From contig CACZAZ010000005.1 of the NCBI GenBank assembly GCA_902779285.1, positions 1 to 55,060 of the forward strand: a stretch of 55,060 nucleotides of DNA. Direction: 5' to 3'. Within the stretch, counting starts at the first letter, position 1. The number at the start of each line of letters is the position of its first letter. Source of the DNA: an uncultured Ruminococcus sp. (GTDB lineage Bacteria; Bacillota; Clostridia; Oscillospirales; CAG-272). Shown one piece after another: positions 34,352 through 42,631 of the stretch. The notes below the pieces were generated by a model. The model searched no databases, was not told the origin of the DNA, and saw only the letters and a list, made by a program, of their open reading frames with translations. The position numbers and the translations under genes are program-made.

Positions 34352-35659
34352 TCAGTCGGGAGTTTCGTTCCGCTTGTCGATGATCCGCTTCGCCTTGCCC
34401 TCGTAGCGTTTCAGCGAGGACGGGGCGGCGAGGGTGACCTTCGCCTTGATGCCGAGGACCGTCTGCAGCTTCGCCACCACCGTCTGACGGAGACCGTCGA
34501 GGGCGGCGTAGTTTTCGAGCAGCGAGGCGTCGGTCAGTTCGACCCGCACTTCGAGGTAGTCGGTGTAGTTCTGCCGGGTCAGGATCAGTTCGTAATGCGG
34601 GGCGATGCCGTTGATCGCCGCGATCACGCTCTCGATCTGGGACGGGAAGACGTTGACGCCGCGGATCTTCAGCATATCGTCCGAGCGTCCGCGCACCTTG
34701 TCCATACGTGCGAAGGTCCGTCCGCAGGCGCAGGGCTCGTAGTTCAGGCGGGTGAGGTCCTTGGTGCGGTAGCGCAGGAGCGGGATGCCCTCTTTGGTCA
34801 GCGTGGTGACGACCAGCTCGCCGCTCTCGCCGCGCTCGCGGGGCTCGCCGGTCTCGGGGTCGATGATCTCGGGCAGGAAGTGGTCCTCGTTGACGTGCAG
34901 ACCGCAGCGGAGGTGACACTCGCCCGACACGCCGGGACCCATCAGTTCGCTCATACCGTAGTTGTCGGTCGAGAAGAGCCCGAAGCCCTGCTCGATCTTG
35001 TCGCGGAGCGCGTCGGTGCAGCCCTCCGATCCGAACAGACCGATCCGGAGTTTCAGCTCGTCCCGGGTGATGCCCATACCCTTCGCCACTTCGCTCATAT
35101 ACATCGCGTAGGACGGGGTGCTGATGAGGACGGTGGTGCCGAAGTCTTTGAGCAGCATCGCCTGTTTTTCGGTGTTGCCCGAGGAGACCGGGATGACGGC
35201 GCATCCGACCTTTTCAAGCCCGTAGTGCAGACCGAGCGCCCCGGTGAAAAGCCCGTAGCCGAACGAGACCTGCGCGATATCGCCGTCGTCGACGCCGACG
35301 GCGCGGATCAGACGCGCCACGCAGTCCGACCAGTTGTCGAGATCGTTCCGGGTATAGCCGACGACGGTCGGTTTCCCGGTCGTGCCGCTCGACGCGTGGA
35401 TGCGGACGATCTGCTTCATCGGCACGGCGAACAACCCGTAGGGGTAGTTGTCGCGGATGTCCGCTTTGGTGGTCAGCGGGATGTACTTGACGTCCGAGAG
35501 GGTCTTGATCTTCTCGGCGGTCACGCCCGCTTCCGCGAGCCGCTTGGCGTAAAAAGGAACGTTGCGGGCGCAGTAGTCCACCTGGTGGCGGAGCCGCTCG
35601 AGCTGCAGCCGTTCGAGTTCCTTTCTCGGCATTGTCTCGATCTCTTTCTGAAAAAACAT
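34352..35659 (-). CDS. paaK: Phenylacetate-CoA ligase family enzyme (copy 2)
   Basis: A 435-residue paralogue of copy 1 and first gene of the operon. It has IHASSGTTGKPTVVGYTRND, YGMSELMGPGVSGEC, GRSDDMLKIRGVNVFPSQIE, and the RYEGKAKRIIDKR tail with the family lysine. The ATG at 35659 has AGGAGG; an upstream in-frame start lacks a site. Two PaaK-type ligases flanking IorAB suggest either two acyl specificities (for example phenyl- and indole-acetate) or opposite directions of use. No promoter is visible in the ~115 nt before the amidohydrolase gene; see the antisense promoter at 36636. Confidence 0.93.
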   Translation of the reverse strand: MFFQKEIETMPRKELERLQLERLRHQVDYCARNVPFYAKRLAEAGVTAEKIKTLSDVKYIPLTTKADIRDNYPYGLFAVPMKQIVRIHASSGTTGKPTVVGYTRNDLDNWSDCVARLIRAVGVDDGDIAQVSFGYGLFTGALGLHYGLEKVGCAVIPVSSGNTEKQAMLLKDFGTTVLISTPSYAMYMSEVAKGMGITRDELKLRIGLFGSEGCTDALRDKIEQGFGLFSTDNYGMSELMGPGVSGECHLRCGLHVNEDHFLPEIIDPETGEPRERGESGELVVTTLTKEGIPLLRYRTKDLTRLNYEPCACGRTFARMDKVRGRSDDMLKIRGVNVFPSQIESVIAAINGIAPHYELILTRQNYTDYLEVRVELTDASLLENYAALDGLRQTVVAKLQTVLGIKAKVTLAAPSSLKRYEGKAKRIIDKRNETPD

Positions 35660-35692
35660 GTTGATCCTCCTGCCCGAATTGCTCGGGAGCAC

Positions 35693-35721
35693 TTGATTTT
35701 TCGCGTCGGATAAGGTATACT
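35693..35721 (+). promoter_or_regulatory. Promoter of the amidohydrolase gene
   Basis: TTGATT, 17-bp spacer, TATACT, 54 nt before the start codon. Confidence 0.75.
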
Positions 35722-35775
35722 GGATATCGGATTTTACTCCCCCGCGAGGGGGATGGAACGTGAGCGAGGGACCAA

Positions 35776-36603
35776 ATGAGCCTGATCGATTTTCACACCC
35801 ACATATTTCCCGACAAGATCGCTCCCGCGGCGGTCGCCTCTCTCGCAGAAGCGGGCGGGACCAGACCCGAGGGAGGAACGGGGACGCTCGACGATCTCGA
35901 AGGGGTCGCCCTGCGGGAGGGGATCTCCCTGTGCGTCAATCTCCCCGTCGCGACCCGCCCCGATCAGGCGGCGTCGATCAACCGGTTCGCCCGGGAGGTC
36001 AACCGGCGCGAGGGTCGGGTCATCAGTTTCGGCGCGATCCATCCCGACGCCGCCGAGCCCGAACGCGAACTCGCGGAACTTGCCGAAGCGGGCTTCCGGG
36101 GGATCAAGCTGCACCCCGACTATCAGGGGCATTACGCCGACGATCCCGCGGTGATCCGGGTGGTGAAAGAAGCCAAGCGGCTGGGGCTGCATACCGTGTT
36201 CCACGGCGGGGTGGATATCGCGTTCCCGAACGACGTACACGCCGTGCCGGAACGGATCTCCCGTCTCCTTTCGGCTCTCGGGGAGGGAGAGGGCAAAGTG
36301 ATCGTCGCGCATATCGGCGGCTACCGCCTCTGGGACGACGTGGAGCGGGTGCTGGTCGGACGGGACGTCTTCTTCGACCTCTCTTACGGGATCGATCATC
36401 TGCCTCCCGAACAACTCCTGCGGATCGTTACGCGGCACGGGGCGGACAAGATCCTGTTCGGCTCGGATTACCCGTGGCGGGATCCCGCCGATATCGACCG
36501 GGTACTCTCGAAACTCCCGCTCTCGGACGAGCAGTTCTCGCTGATCCGTTCGGGGAACGCCGAGCGGCTGCTGGGGCTCGACACGTGCGCCCGCGCTGAA
36601 TAA
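35776..36603 (+). CDS. Amidohydrolase-2 family metal-dependent hydrolase
   Basis: A 275-residue amidohydrolase-2 type TIM barrel. The first metal site is DFHTHIFP at the N terminus; GIKLHPDYQGHY, TVFHGGVDIAFP, VIVAHIGGY and LFGSDYPWRDPADI supply the further His and Asp ligands in the expected order. Relatives include aminocarboxymuconate-semialdehyde and 6-methylsalicylate-type decarboxylases and simple hydrolases. A GAGGG site precedes the ATG. It is divergent from the paaK2-iorAB operon, so a link with aromatic compound metabolism is possible but unproved. Confidence 0.88.
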   Translation: MSLIDFHTHIFPDKIAPAAVASLAEAGGTRPEGGTGTLDDLEGVALREGISLCVNLPVATRPDQAASINRFAREVNRREGRVISFGAIHPDAAEPERELAELAEAGFRGIKLHPDYQGHYADDPAVIRVVKEAKRLGLHTVFHGGVDIAFPNDVHAVPERISRLLSALGEGEGKVIVAHIGGYRLWDDVERVLVGRDVFFDLSYGIDHLPPEQLLRIVTRHGADKILFGSDYPWRDPADIDRVLSKLPLSDEQFSLIRSGNAERLLGLDTCARAE

Positions 36604-36635
36604 TTACTCACCCCGCGTGAATAACTTTAGATAAT

Positions 36636-36664
36636 ATTGTATCATTGTGATAAGGGTTTGTCAA
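36636..36664 (-). promoter_or_regulatory. Strong antisense promoter facing the amidohydrolase gene
   Basis: On the minus strand TTGACA, 17-bp spacer, TACAAT. No minus-strand gene starts within the next 960 nt: the transcript would cross the whole amidohydrolase gene in antisense and then reach paaK2 at 35659. It may be the true promoter of the paaK2-iorAB operon with a long antisense leader. Confidence 0.75.
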
Positions 36665-36752
36665 GGATAAATACACGATTTTTGCGGGCAAAATAACGAA
36701 TACCGAAAAGGGAAACCGACCGGGAGAACGAGACGGTGAAAGGGGAACGTGG

Positions 36753-37772
36753 ATGACGGATATACGGGAAGGCGCGGAACGGGATCTCGGGATCGGGATC
36801 GTCGGGACGGGAAAGATCAGCCGCCAATTCGCGGAGGCGCTCCGCCTGACGCCGGGCGTTGTCGCGCACACGGTCTACTCCCGGAAAGCCGAGACGGGCG
36901 AACTCTACGCGAAAGAGTGCGGAGTCCCCTCCTCGACCGACTCCTGGGAGGGGTTTTTGTCCGATCCCGCGATCGACGCGGTCTATATCGCCACGCCGAA
37001 CGTCGCGCATTTCGGGCAGGCGCTTGACGCATTGAAGGCGGGAAAGCACGTCCTCTGCGAGAAGCCGCTGACCACCGACACCGCCCGTTTCGACGTTCTC
37101 GCGCGGGAAGCGAAGGCGCGGGGGCTGGTTCTGATGGAGGGGATGCGGATCCTGCACGACCCGGTCTTCTCCCTGATCCGGAAGGCGGTCGCCCGGCTCG
37201 GGAAGATCAAGCGCGCCGAGTTCATCTACTGCCAGTACTCCTCTCGCTACGATAAATTCAAGGACGGGATCGTTCTGAACGCCTTCGATCCCGTGCTGTC
37301 GAACGCCGCGGTGATGGATATCGGCGTTTACCCCGTCGCGCTGAACGTCGCTCTCTTCGGCGTGACCGACGATCTTTCGGCTTCGTCGACCTTCCTTCAC
37401 AACGGATTCGAGGGCGCCGGGACCGCGACGCTCCGCTACGACGGATTCGAGTCGACCCTGACGTGGTCGAAGATCGCGGACGCGACCGCCCCCTCGGTCG
37501 TGACAGGCGAGTGCGGGTCGCTGATGATCGACCGGCTCTCGGGGACGACGCGGGTCGACTGCGCCGAGGCGGGCGGGAGAGCCGAGACCATCCCGTATTT
37601 TCCGTCCGGGAACAATATGATCTACGAGGCGGCGGATCTCCGCGACGCGATCCGGGGAAAACTCGATCCCGAGCCCTTCCTTGCGATCAGCCGGATGACC
37701 GTCGCGACCCTCGACAGGATCCGCCGCGCCGCCGGGATCTCCTTTCTCTCGGACACGCAGCCGATCGAATGA
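36753..37772 (+). CDS. Gfo/Idh/MocA family NAD(P)-dependent oxidoreductase
   Basis: A 339-residue sugar or polyol dehydrogenase-type protein. The Rossmann motif is LGIGIVGTGKISRQFAEAL; the conserved AGKHVLCEKPLTTD carries the catalytic Lys-Pro; VMDIGVYPVALNVALFG is the substrate-domain motif with the usual Asp-x-Gly-x-Tyr. Length and order are typical. AAAGGGG lies upstream of the ATG; no sigma-A promoter is obvious on this strand in the 149-nt gap. It stands alone. Substrate cannot be told. Confidence 0.92.
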   Translation: MTDIREGAERDLGIGIVGTGKISRQFAEALRLTPGVVAHTVYSRKAETGELYAKECGVPSSTDSWEGFLSDPAIDAVYIATPNVAHFGQALDALKAGKHVLCEKPLTTDTARFDVLAREAKARGLVLMEGMRILHDPVFSLIRKAVARLGKIKRAEFIYCQYSSRYDKFKDGIVLNAFDPVLSNAAVMDIGVYPVALNVALFGVTDDLSASSTFLHNGFEGAGTATLRYDGFESTLTWSKIADATAPSVVTGECGSLMIDRLSGTTRVDCAEAGGRAETIPYFPSGNNMIYEAADLRDAIRGKLDPEPFLAISRMTVATLDRIRRAAGISFLSDTQPIE

Positions 37773-37852
37773 CGGGAAACCGTTCCGCGGAACGTATCTC
37801 CCCGTCCGGATAGAAAGGAATGTAAATAAATCTTTACATTCGTACCCGATTT

Positions 37853-37891
37853 CCTCAAAAACGACCGACCCGCGGGGATCCCGCGGGTCGG
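37853..37891 (-). terminator. Terminator of ruvX
   Basis: CCGACCCGCGGG pairs with CCCGCGGGTCGG around GAT, followed on the minus strand by TCGTTTTTG. The region 37892-37987 between it and ruvX holds nothing else I can support. Confidence 0.8.
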
Positions 37892-37987
37892 TGAATAAAA
37901 GGGCGATCAGAAAAACGGTCGTAAGAAAAGGGGACGCGGAAACGCTAAAGAGGGGAACGGGTCGAAAGCAAGCGGTTTCGGCGCGGG

Positions 37988-38428
37988 TCAGTTTTTCTGC
38001 TCCGCTTCTTCCCGCCGTTTCCTGTCGAGCCAGCTCTGCAGGATCAGTTCCGCCGAGAGCGCGTCGACCTTCTCCTTACGCTTTTTGCCGAAGGTCTCGG
38101 TCGCCGTGAGGAAACGCGACGCCTCCATCGTGGTCATCCGCTCGTCCTCAAAGCAGATCGGGAGGTCGGTCTCGTTTTTCAGAAGGTCGACGAAGGCGCG
38201 CACGATCTCGGCGCGGGGACCCTCGCTGCCGTCCATGTTCTTCGGGAGGCCCACCACGATCCCGACGGCGTTTTGATCCTTCGCGATCTTTGCCACCTCA
38301 ACGGCGGTATTCTTCATCCCGCCCGGCTTGATCGTGCCGACGGCGGACGCCATCAGCCCGAGCAGGTCGGACGAGGCGATCCCGGTGCGGACGTCGCCGT
38401 AATCCACGCCGATCAGTTTTCCGTTCAT
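37988..38428 (-). CDS. ruvX: Holliday junction resolvase-like protein RuvX/YqgF
   Basis: A 146-residue RNase H-fold protein. MNGKLIGVDYGDVRTGIASS carries the first catalytic Asp; GIVVGLPKNMDGSEG and CFEDERMTTMEA carry the later acidic residues, and the tail has KVDALSAELILQSWLD with the last Asp. Family members process 16S rRNA 5' ends or resolve junctions. Length is typical (~140). The RBS is GAAG, weaker than its neighbours. It is divergent from rlmA. Confidence 0.92.
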   Translation of the reverse strand: MNGKLIGVDYGDVRTGIASSDLLGLMASAVGTIKPGGMKNTAVEVAKIAKDQNAVGIVVGLPKNMDGSEGPRAEIVRAFVDLLKNETDLPICFEDERMTTMEASRFLTATETFGKKRKEKVDALSAELILQSWLDRKRREEAEQKN

Positions 38429-38495
38429 AATCGTCTTCTTTCTGCCCGTTTGCGGGCGGATATATTCCGGAGAAACTCCGGGGAAAGGACTGCCG

Positions 38496-39341
38496 ATGAG
38501 AGACTATACGCTGTCCGACTGGGTCTATCCCGCGCTCCGCTGTCCGAAGTGTTCGTCGCCGCTCATAAGGGACGGGGGAAGCGTGCGCTGCGCGGCGGGG
38601 CATTCGTACGATCTGTCCGCGAAAGGCACGCTCAACCTGTCGCCCGCCGCCGGGAAAAACCACGGGGACGACGCCGAAATGATCGCCTCTCGCCGCCGCT
38701 TTCTCGAAACGGGGTGCTACGCGCCGCTCGCCTCCGCCCTCTCGGACGAGATCGCGGAGCGGACCGGAGACGGATCTCCCTTGCTCCTCGACGCCGGGTG
38801 CGGCGAGGGGTACTATACCGCCGCCGTTTCCCGCAAACTGCCGACGGCGCGCCTGTTGGGGCTCGATCTCTCGCCCGAGGCGGTGAGGGCGCTCGCCGGA
38901 CGGGACGAGGCGCGGGCGGGGCGGATCTTTCCCCTTGTTGCGGGGGTCTACCGCCTGCCGCTTGCGGACGGGTCGGTCGACGGGGTGATCTCCGCGTTCT
39001 CGCCCTACGCGGGGGAGGAGTTCCGGCGCGTTTTGCGGCGGGGCGGGTATCTGTTCCGCGCGATCCCCGACCGGCGGCACCTGTTCGCCCTGAAGGAAGT
39101 TTTGTACGATCTGCCCTACGAGAACGAGGTCGCGGATTTTGAAGAAAAGGGGTTCGCGTTCTGCGGCGCGAAGGAGATCAAGACGGTCTTTACCCTGAAA
39201 ACCCCATCCGAGATCGCGGATCTTCTCGGGATGACCCCGTACGCGTACCGCACCCCGCCCGCGGGAAAGGAGCGGCTCGCCAAGTTGACGGAACTCACCG
39301 TCGGGGCGGAGTTTCTTCTGCTTACCTATCGGCGGGAGTGA
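38496..39341 (+). CDS. rlmA: RlmA-family 23S rRNA guanine-N1 methyltransferase
   Basis: A 281-residue SAM-dependent methyltransferase with the RlmA layout: a zinc-binding head (CPKCSSPL...CAAGHSYDL) followed by DLSAKGTLNLSP and a Rossmann domain (LLLDAGCGEGYYTAAV, LLGLDLSPEAVRAL). It methylates N1 of a guanine in helix 35 of 23S rRNA; RlmA(II) variants lower or alter tylosin response, but the subtype cannot be decided here. The ATG has a weak GGAAAGG. The last 20 bases overlap the convergent histidine kinase gene. Confidence 0.9.
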   Translation: MRDYTLSDWVYPALRCPKCSSPLIRDGGSVRCAAGHSYDLSAKGTLNLSPAAGKNHGDDAEMIASRRRFLETGCYAPLASALSDEIAERTGDGSPLLLDAGCGEGYYTAAVSRKLPTARLLGLDLSPEAVRALAGRDEARAGRIFPLVAGVYRLPLADGSVDGVISAFSPYAGEEFRRVLRRGGYLFRAIPDRRHLFALKEVLYDLPYENEVADFEEKGFAFCGAKEIKTVFTLKTPSEIADLLGMTPYAYRTPPAGKERLAKLTELTVGAEFLLLTYRRE

Positions 39342-40419
39342 CCTCGTCGGGGAGGAATACCGTAAAGGTCGCTCCCTCTCCGGGGCTTGACTTGACGTCG
39401 ATCCGTCCGCCGTGCAGTTCGACGATCCGTTTGACCAGCGGCAGCCCCAGCCCGTTGCCCTCCGCCTTATGGGAGGTGTCGCCCTGGAAGAACGCCTCGA
39501 AGATATGCTTCTCGGTTTCGTTGTCCATCCCGGCGCCGTTGTCCGAGACGACGACCGTGACCCCGCCCTCGGTCCTCACGCAGGAGACGCGGATCACGCC
39601 GCCCTCGTCGGGGCAGAACTTGATCGCGTTCGAGAGCAGATTCTCCCAGACGTGAAAGAGCATTTCGGAGTTGGAGGAATAGGTGACGGTCTCGTCCAGA
39701 TCGAGCGAAAGCCCGATCTTTTTTTTGGTCCAGTCGCGCTCCTGCATTAAAATCGCGTCGCGGAGCTGTTCGGTCAGATCGAACGATTCGCGCTCCGAGA
39801 TGATGCGCTGGTTTTCGAGTTTGGAGAGCAGAAGGATCGCGGTGGTCATCCCGGTCAGGCGGTCGCACGCCTCGGTGATGATGCGGATGTATTCCGCCCG
39901 TTCCGAATCCGAGAGCGCGGGGTCCGCAAGTTCGCGGACGTAGCCGCGGATGGCGTTCAGGGGGGTCTTGAACTCATGCGAGACGTTCCCGATAAAGTCC
40001 TTGCGGAAGATCTCGATGCCAGACAGTTCGCGCTCCATGTCGTTGAAGGACTCGATCAGCCGGCTGAACTGGTTTTTGCGGAAACGGACCGGGATCGGCG
40101 TCGAGAAATCGCCCCTCGCGATGCGTTCGGTCGCGCGGATCAGATCGTCGACCGGGCGCAGGATTTGCTTGGAAACGATGATCGAGAAGAAGGTGCCGAG
40201 CAGGAGGCTGGCGGGCAGGGCGATCAGGACCAGAACGACCGGCGTATAGCGCGTAAAGCCGTCCGGGTTGGCGTGATAGACCGCCGAGGCAGCGCCGCCC
40301 GCGATGACCGAGGAGGCAAGCATAATGAGAAAGACCGAGCCGATCATGGTGAAGCGGAAGGAGTGGAAGATCGCCCCGATCCGCCGCTTCAGCCCGCGAA
40401 AGAAACCGCCGAACGTCAT
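39322..40419 (-). CDS. Sensor histidine kinase
   Basis: A 365-residue membrane kinase. Two hydrophobic segments (FTMIGSVFLIMLASSVIAGG and TPVVLVLIALPASLLLGTFF) flank only ~15 extracellular residues, so it probably senses within the membrane. A HAMP linker (ILRPVDDLIRATERIARGDF), the H box FIGNVSHEFKTPLNAIRGYV, the N box WENLLSNAIKF, and the G boxes SDNGAGM and GNGLGLPLV follow. Its ATG overlaps the response regulator's stop by four bases, and its end overlaps rlmA by 20 bp. The stimulus is unknown. Confidence 0.93.
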   Translation of the reverse strand: MTFGGFFRGLKRRIGAIFHSFRFTMIGSVFLIMLASSVIAGGAASAVYHANPDGFTRYTPVVLVLIALPASLLLGTFFSIIVSKQILRPVDDLIRATERIARGDFSTPIPVRFRKNQFSRLIESFNDMERELSGIEIFRKDFIGNVSHEFKTPLNAIRGYVRELADPALSDSERAEYIRIITEACDRLTGMTTAILLLSKLENQRIISERESFDLTEQLRDAILMQERDWTKKKIGLSLDLDETVTYSSNSEMLFHVWENLLSNAIKFCPDEGGVIRVSCVRTEGGVTVVVSDNGAGMDNETEKHIFEAFFQGDTSHKAEGNGLGLPLVKRIVELHGGRIDVKSSPGEGATFTVFLPDEVTPADR

Positions 40420-41105
40420 TTCTTATCCTCCCCGTTCACGTTGGCGCGGTAGCCCAGCCCCCGGATGGTCACGATCTCAAAGTCGGGACAGTCGGGGAAA
40501 CGGTCGCGCAGCCGCTTGATATGCACGTCGACGGTGCGCTCGTCGGTATCCGATTCCATCCCCCAGAGTTCGTCCATCAACTGACGCCGGGTGAAGATCT
40601 TGCCGGGGTAGGAGAGCAGTTTGAAAAGAAGCAGGAACTCTTTTTGGGGCAGGATCTGCTCGCCCTCGCCGGATCCGGTCACCGAGAGCGCGTCGTAATT
40701 CAGGGTGTAGCGCCCGACGGTCAGCCGCCGCTCGGTCGCGATCTTCGCCCGCCTCAGCAGAGCGGAGACGCGGAGCAGCAGTTCCTCCTCGTCGATGGGC
40801 TTGACCATATAGTCGTCCGCCCCGGCGGAGAACGCCTCGCGTTTGTCGGAGAGCGATCCCTTCGCCGTGGTCATCAGGATCGGGGTCTCGTAGCGGCTGC
40901 CCCGGACGGCGCGGATGAACTCGAACCCGTCCATCCCCGGCATCATCACGTCCAGAAGGAACAGATCGACGTGATGGCGGTCCATCAGTTCGAGCGCCTC
41001 CGCCGCGTCGGACGCGGGGATGGGATCGTAACCGCCGCGGCGCAGTACCTGACACGTCAGGCGTCTGGTCACCTCGTCGTCCTCAACGACCATAACGGCA
41101 AACAT
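40416..41105 (-). CDS. OmpR/PhoB-type response regulator
   Basis: A 229-residue regulator. The receiver domain has acidic pocket VVEDDE, phospho-acceptor Asp in LFLLDVMMPGMDGFEF, conserved Thr in MTTAKG and Lys in YMVKPIDEEELLLR. The C-terminal winged helix has LPQKEFLLLFKLLSYPGKIF, the recognition helix region DERTVDVHIKRLRDRF and the wing VTIRGLGYRAN. The ATG at 41105 has GGAGG 7 nt upstream; the frame is open 18 codons further. It is co-translated with the kinase gene. Confidence 0.94.
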   Translation of the reverse strand: MFAVMVVEDDEVTRRLTCQVLRRGGYDPIPASDAAEALELMDRHHVDLFLLDVMMPGMDGFEFIRAVRGSRYETPILMTTAKGSLSDKREAFSAGADDYMVKPIDEEELLLRVSALLRRAKIATERRLTVGRYTLNYDALSVTGSGEGEQILPQKEFLLLFKLLSYPGKIFTRRQLMDELWGMESDTDERTVDVHIKRLRDRFPDCPDFEIVTIRGLGYRANVNGEDKK

Positions 41106-41307
41106 CGGTCTTCCTCCTTTTTCGGTCGGTTTTATTGGCAAGTTTGGCGACGTTCGCATAGAATACGAACGGAAAAAGCAACGACTTCCACAAATCGTTA
41201 ATAAAGAATTCTTTGTGCGTTCACACTCAAGTCATATATTACTGCTACAATTCGTCCTATCCCGTACGGGGCGGAACGCTCCGGGGACGGAAGGAGGATC
41301 TCTCGCT

Positions 41308-41646
41308 ATGGAAATGATCGGTCAGACCGTAAAACATAAAACGCTCGGAGAGGGGACGGTCGAGGCGGCGAACGGCAAATATCTGTCGATCCGCTTCGGA
41401 TGCGGGCTCAAGACCTTCGTATATCCCGACACCTTCGGAAAGTTCCTTTCCGCCGTCGATCCGGCGTTTGCCGAACAGGTCGAAAACGACCTTGCGGCGG
41501 GCAGGAGCGAAAAGGAGAAGACCGAGGCGCTTCGCCGCGAAGAAGCCAAGTGCTTCCGGAGCGGCATCGTGATCCCCGGCCGCGCCGCGCAGCCCGAGGA
41601 CGAGGGGCAGAGCGCGTACGTAAAGGACGACGGGGAAGACCTGTAA
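41308..41646 (+). CDS. Hypothetical protein with PcrA-tail-like (Tudor-type) N-terminal motif
   Basis: A 112-residue cytoplasmic protein. The first ~45 residues (GQTVKHKTLGEGTVEAANGK, YLSIRF) follow the pattern VxHxxFGxGxV...xxxxF seen in the C-terminal Tudor-like fold of PcrA/UvrD helicases and in short stand-alone relatives. The rest is charged and shows no motif. AAGGAGG precedes the ATG at 41308 by 8 nt; the longer frame upstream has no site. A TACAAT at 41246-41251 could be its -10. It may bind nucleic acid or RNA polymerase, but that is speculative. Confidence 0.75.
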   Translation: MEMIGQTVKHKTLGEGTVEAANGKYLSIRFGCGLKTFVYPDTFGKFLSAVDPAFAEQVENDLAAGRSEKEKTEALRREEAKCFRSGIVIPGRAAQPEDEGQSAYVKDDGEDL

Positions 41647-41704
41647 CGGGGCGCCGTATACGGCGCGGAACGAAAAACGCGGTTGATTTGATGACGGAAT
41701 AAGA

Positions 41705-41774
41705 GCGGAAGGATCTGCGATTCTCACGGAGTCGGACGAAAGCGGTGAGAATCCTCCGGATCCTTCCGTTTTTT
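41705..41774 (+). terminator. Terminator after the hypothetical gene
   Basis: A long two-step stem (GCGGAAGGAT with ATCCTTCCG; GATTCTCAC with GTGAGAATC) is followed by six T. Confidence 0.92.
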
Positions 41775-41786
41775 AAGCGCGTTTCC

Positions 41787-41845
41787 ATCCCCCCTCTCAC
41801 CCTCTCGACGCATCCGGATACGCCTTCGGAGTGAGAGCGGGATCC
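41787..41845. repeat. Dispersed palindromic repeat, copy 2
   Basis: Shares CTCTCACCCTCTCG and CCTTCGGRGTGAGAGCGGG with the copy at 26572-26630; the middle differs. Both copies lie just downstream of a terminator. Confidence 0.7.
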
Positions 41846-41916
41846 CGCGTCAAAAACCGATGTCCCGTTTTGACGGTTTTATTTTACCACGGCGGGCGAA
41901 AAAAATCAAGTTCAGG

Positions 41917-41945
41917 TGGACAATTCGGGAAAACTGTGCTACAAT
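41917..41945 (+). promoter_or_regulatory. Promoter of the HAD-GNAT-rqcH-mnmM cluster
   Basis: TGGACA, 17-bp spacer, TACAAT, 26 nt before the first start codon. Confidence 0.8.
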
Positions 41946-41971
41946 AGACAAAAACGGAAAGGGGAGACGGA

Positions 41972-42631
41972 ATGGGCGTTCTCGGGCGTTACGATACGCT
42001 GGTCTGGGACTTCAACGGCACGCTGCTCGACGACGTGGATCTCGGGATCGAATGCGCGAACGAGATGCTCGCCCGGCGGGGGCTTCCCGTCATCCCCGAC
42101 CGCGACCGCTATTTTGAACTGTTCGGGTTTCCGATCGAGGACTATTACCGCCGGCTGGGGTTCGATTTTTCGCGCGAGCCCTACGAGGTTTTGGCGCACG
42201 AATGGATCGCGGAATACCGCAGCCGCGAACGCTCCGTACCGCTTCGCAAAGGGGCTGCCGAGCTGCTCGCAGAGGTGAAAGCGGCGGGGGTCAAACAGGC
42301 GGTGCTGTCCGCGACCGAATCGAAGATGCTGAAGGAACAGCTCTTTGATCTCGGCATCCTCGGCTTCTTCGACGAGGTAGTGGGTCGGGGGGATATCTAT
42401 GCGCCCGACAAGACCGGGCTCGCCCGCCGCTGGGCGGAGGAGCGGAAACCGGGGCGCTGTCTTCTGATCGGGGATACCGAACACGATCTCGCCTGCGCCG
42501 GAGCGGCGGGATTCGACTGCCTGCTCGTCCGGGGCGGGCATACCTCGGACGCGGATCTCGACGCGCTGGGATGTACGGTCCTTGCCGATCTGTACGCCGT
42601 GAAGGAGGTGCTGTTCGGTGCTGAAACTTGA
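41972..42631 (+). CDS. HAD-superfamily hydrolase with DxN catalytic loop
   Basis: A 219-residue phosphoglycolate-phosphatase-like HAD protein. Motif I reads TLVWDFNGTLLDD: the nucleophile Asp is kept, but the second Asp, normally the general acid/base, is Asn. Motif II is the Ser in AVLSATESKM, motif III the Lys in APDKTGLARRW, and motif IV is CLLIGDTEHDLACA with acidic residues. The cap domain follows motif I. RBS is GGGG. It is the first of four closely packed genes. Substrate unknown. Confidence 0.88.
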   Translation: MGVLGRYDTLVWDFNGTLLDDVDLGIECANEMLARRGLPVIPDRDRYFELFGFPIEDYYRRLGFDFSREPYEVLAHEWIAEYRSRERSVPLRKGAAELLAEVKAAGVKQAVLSATESKMLKEQLFDLGILGFFDEVVGRGDIYAPDKTGLARRWAEERKPGRCLLIGDTEHDLACAGAAGFDCLLVRGGHTSDADLDALGCTVLADLYAVKEVLFGAET

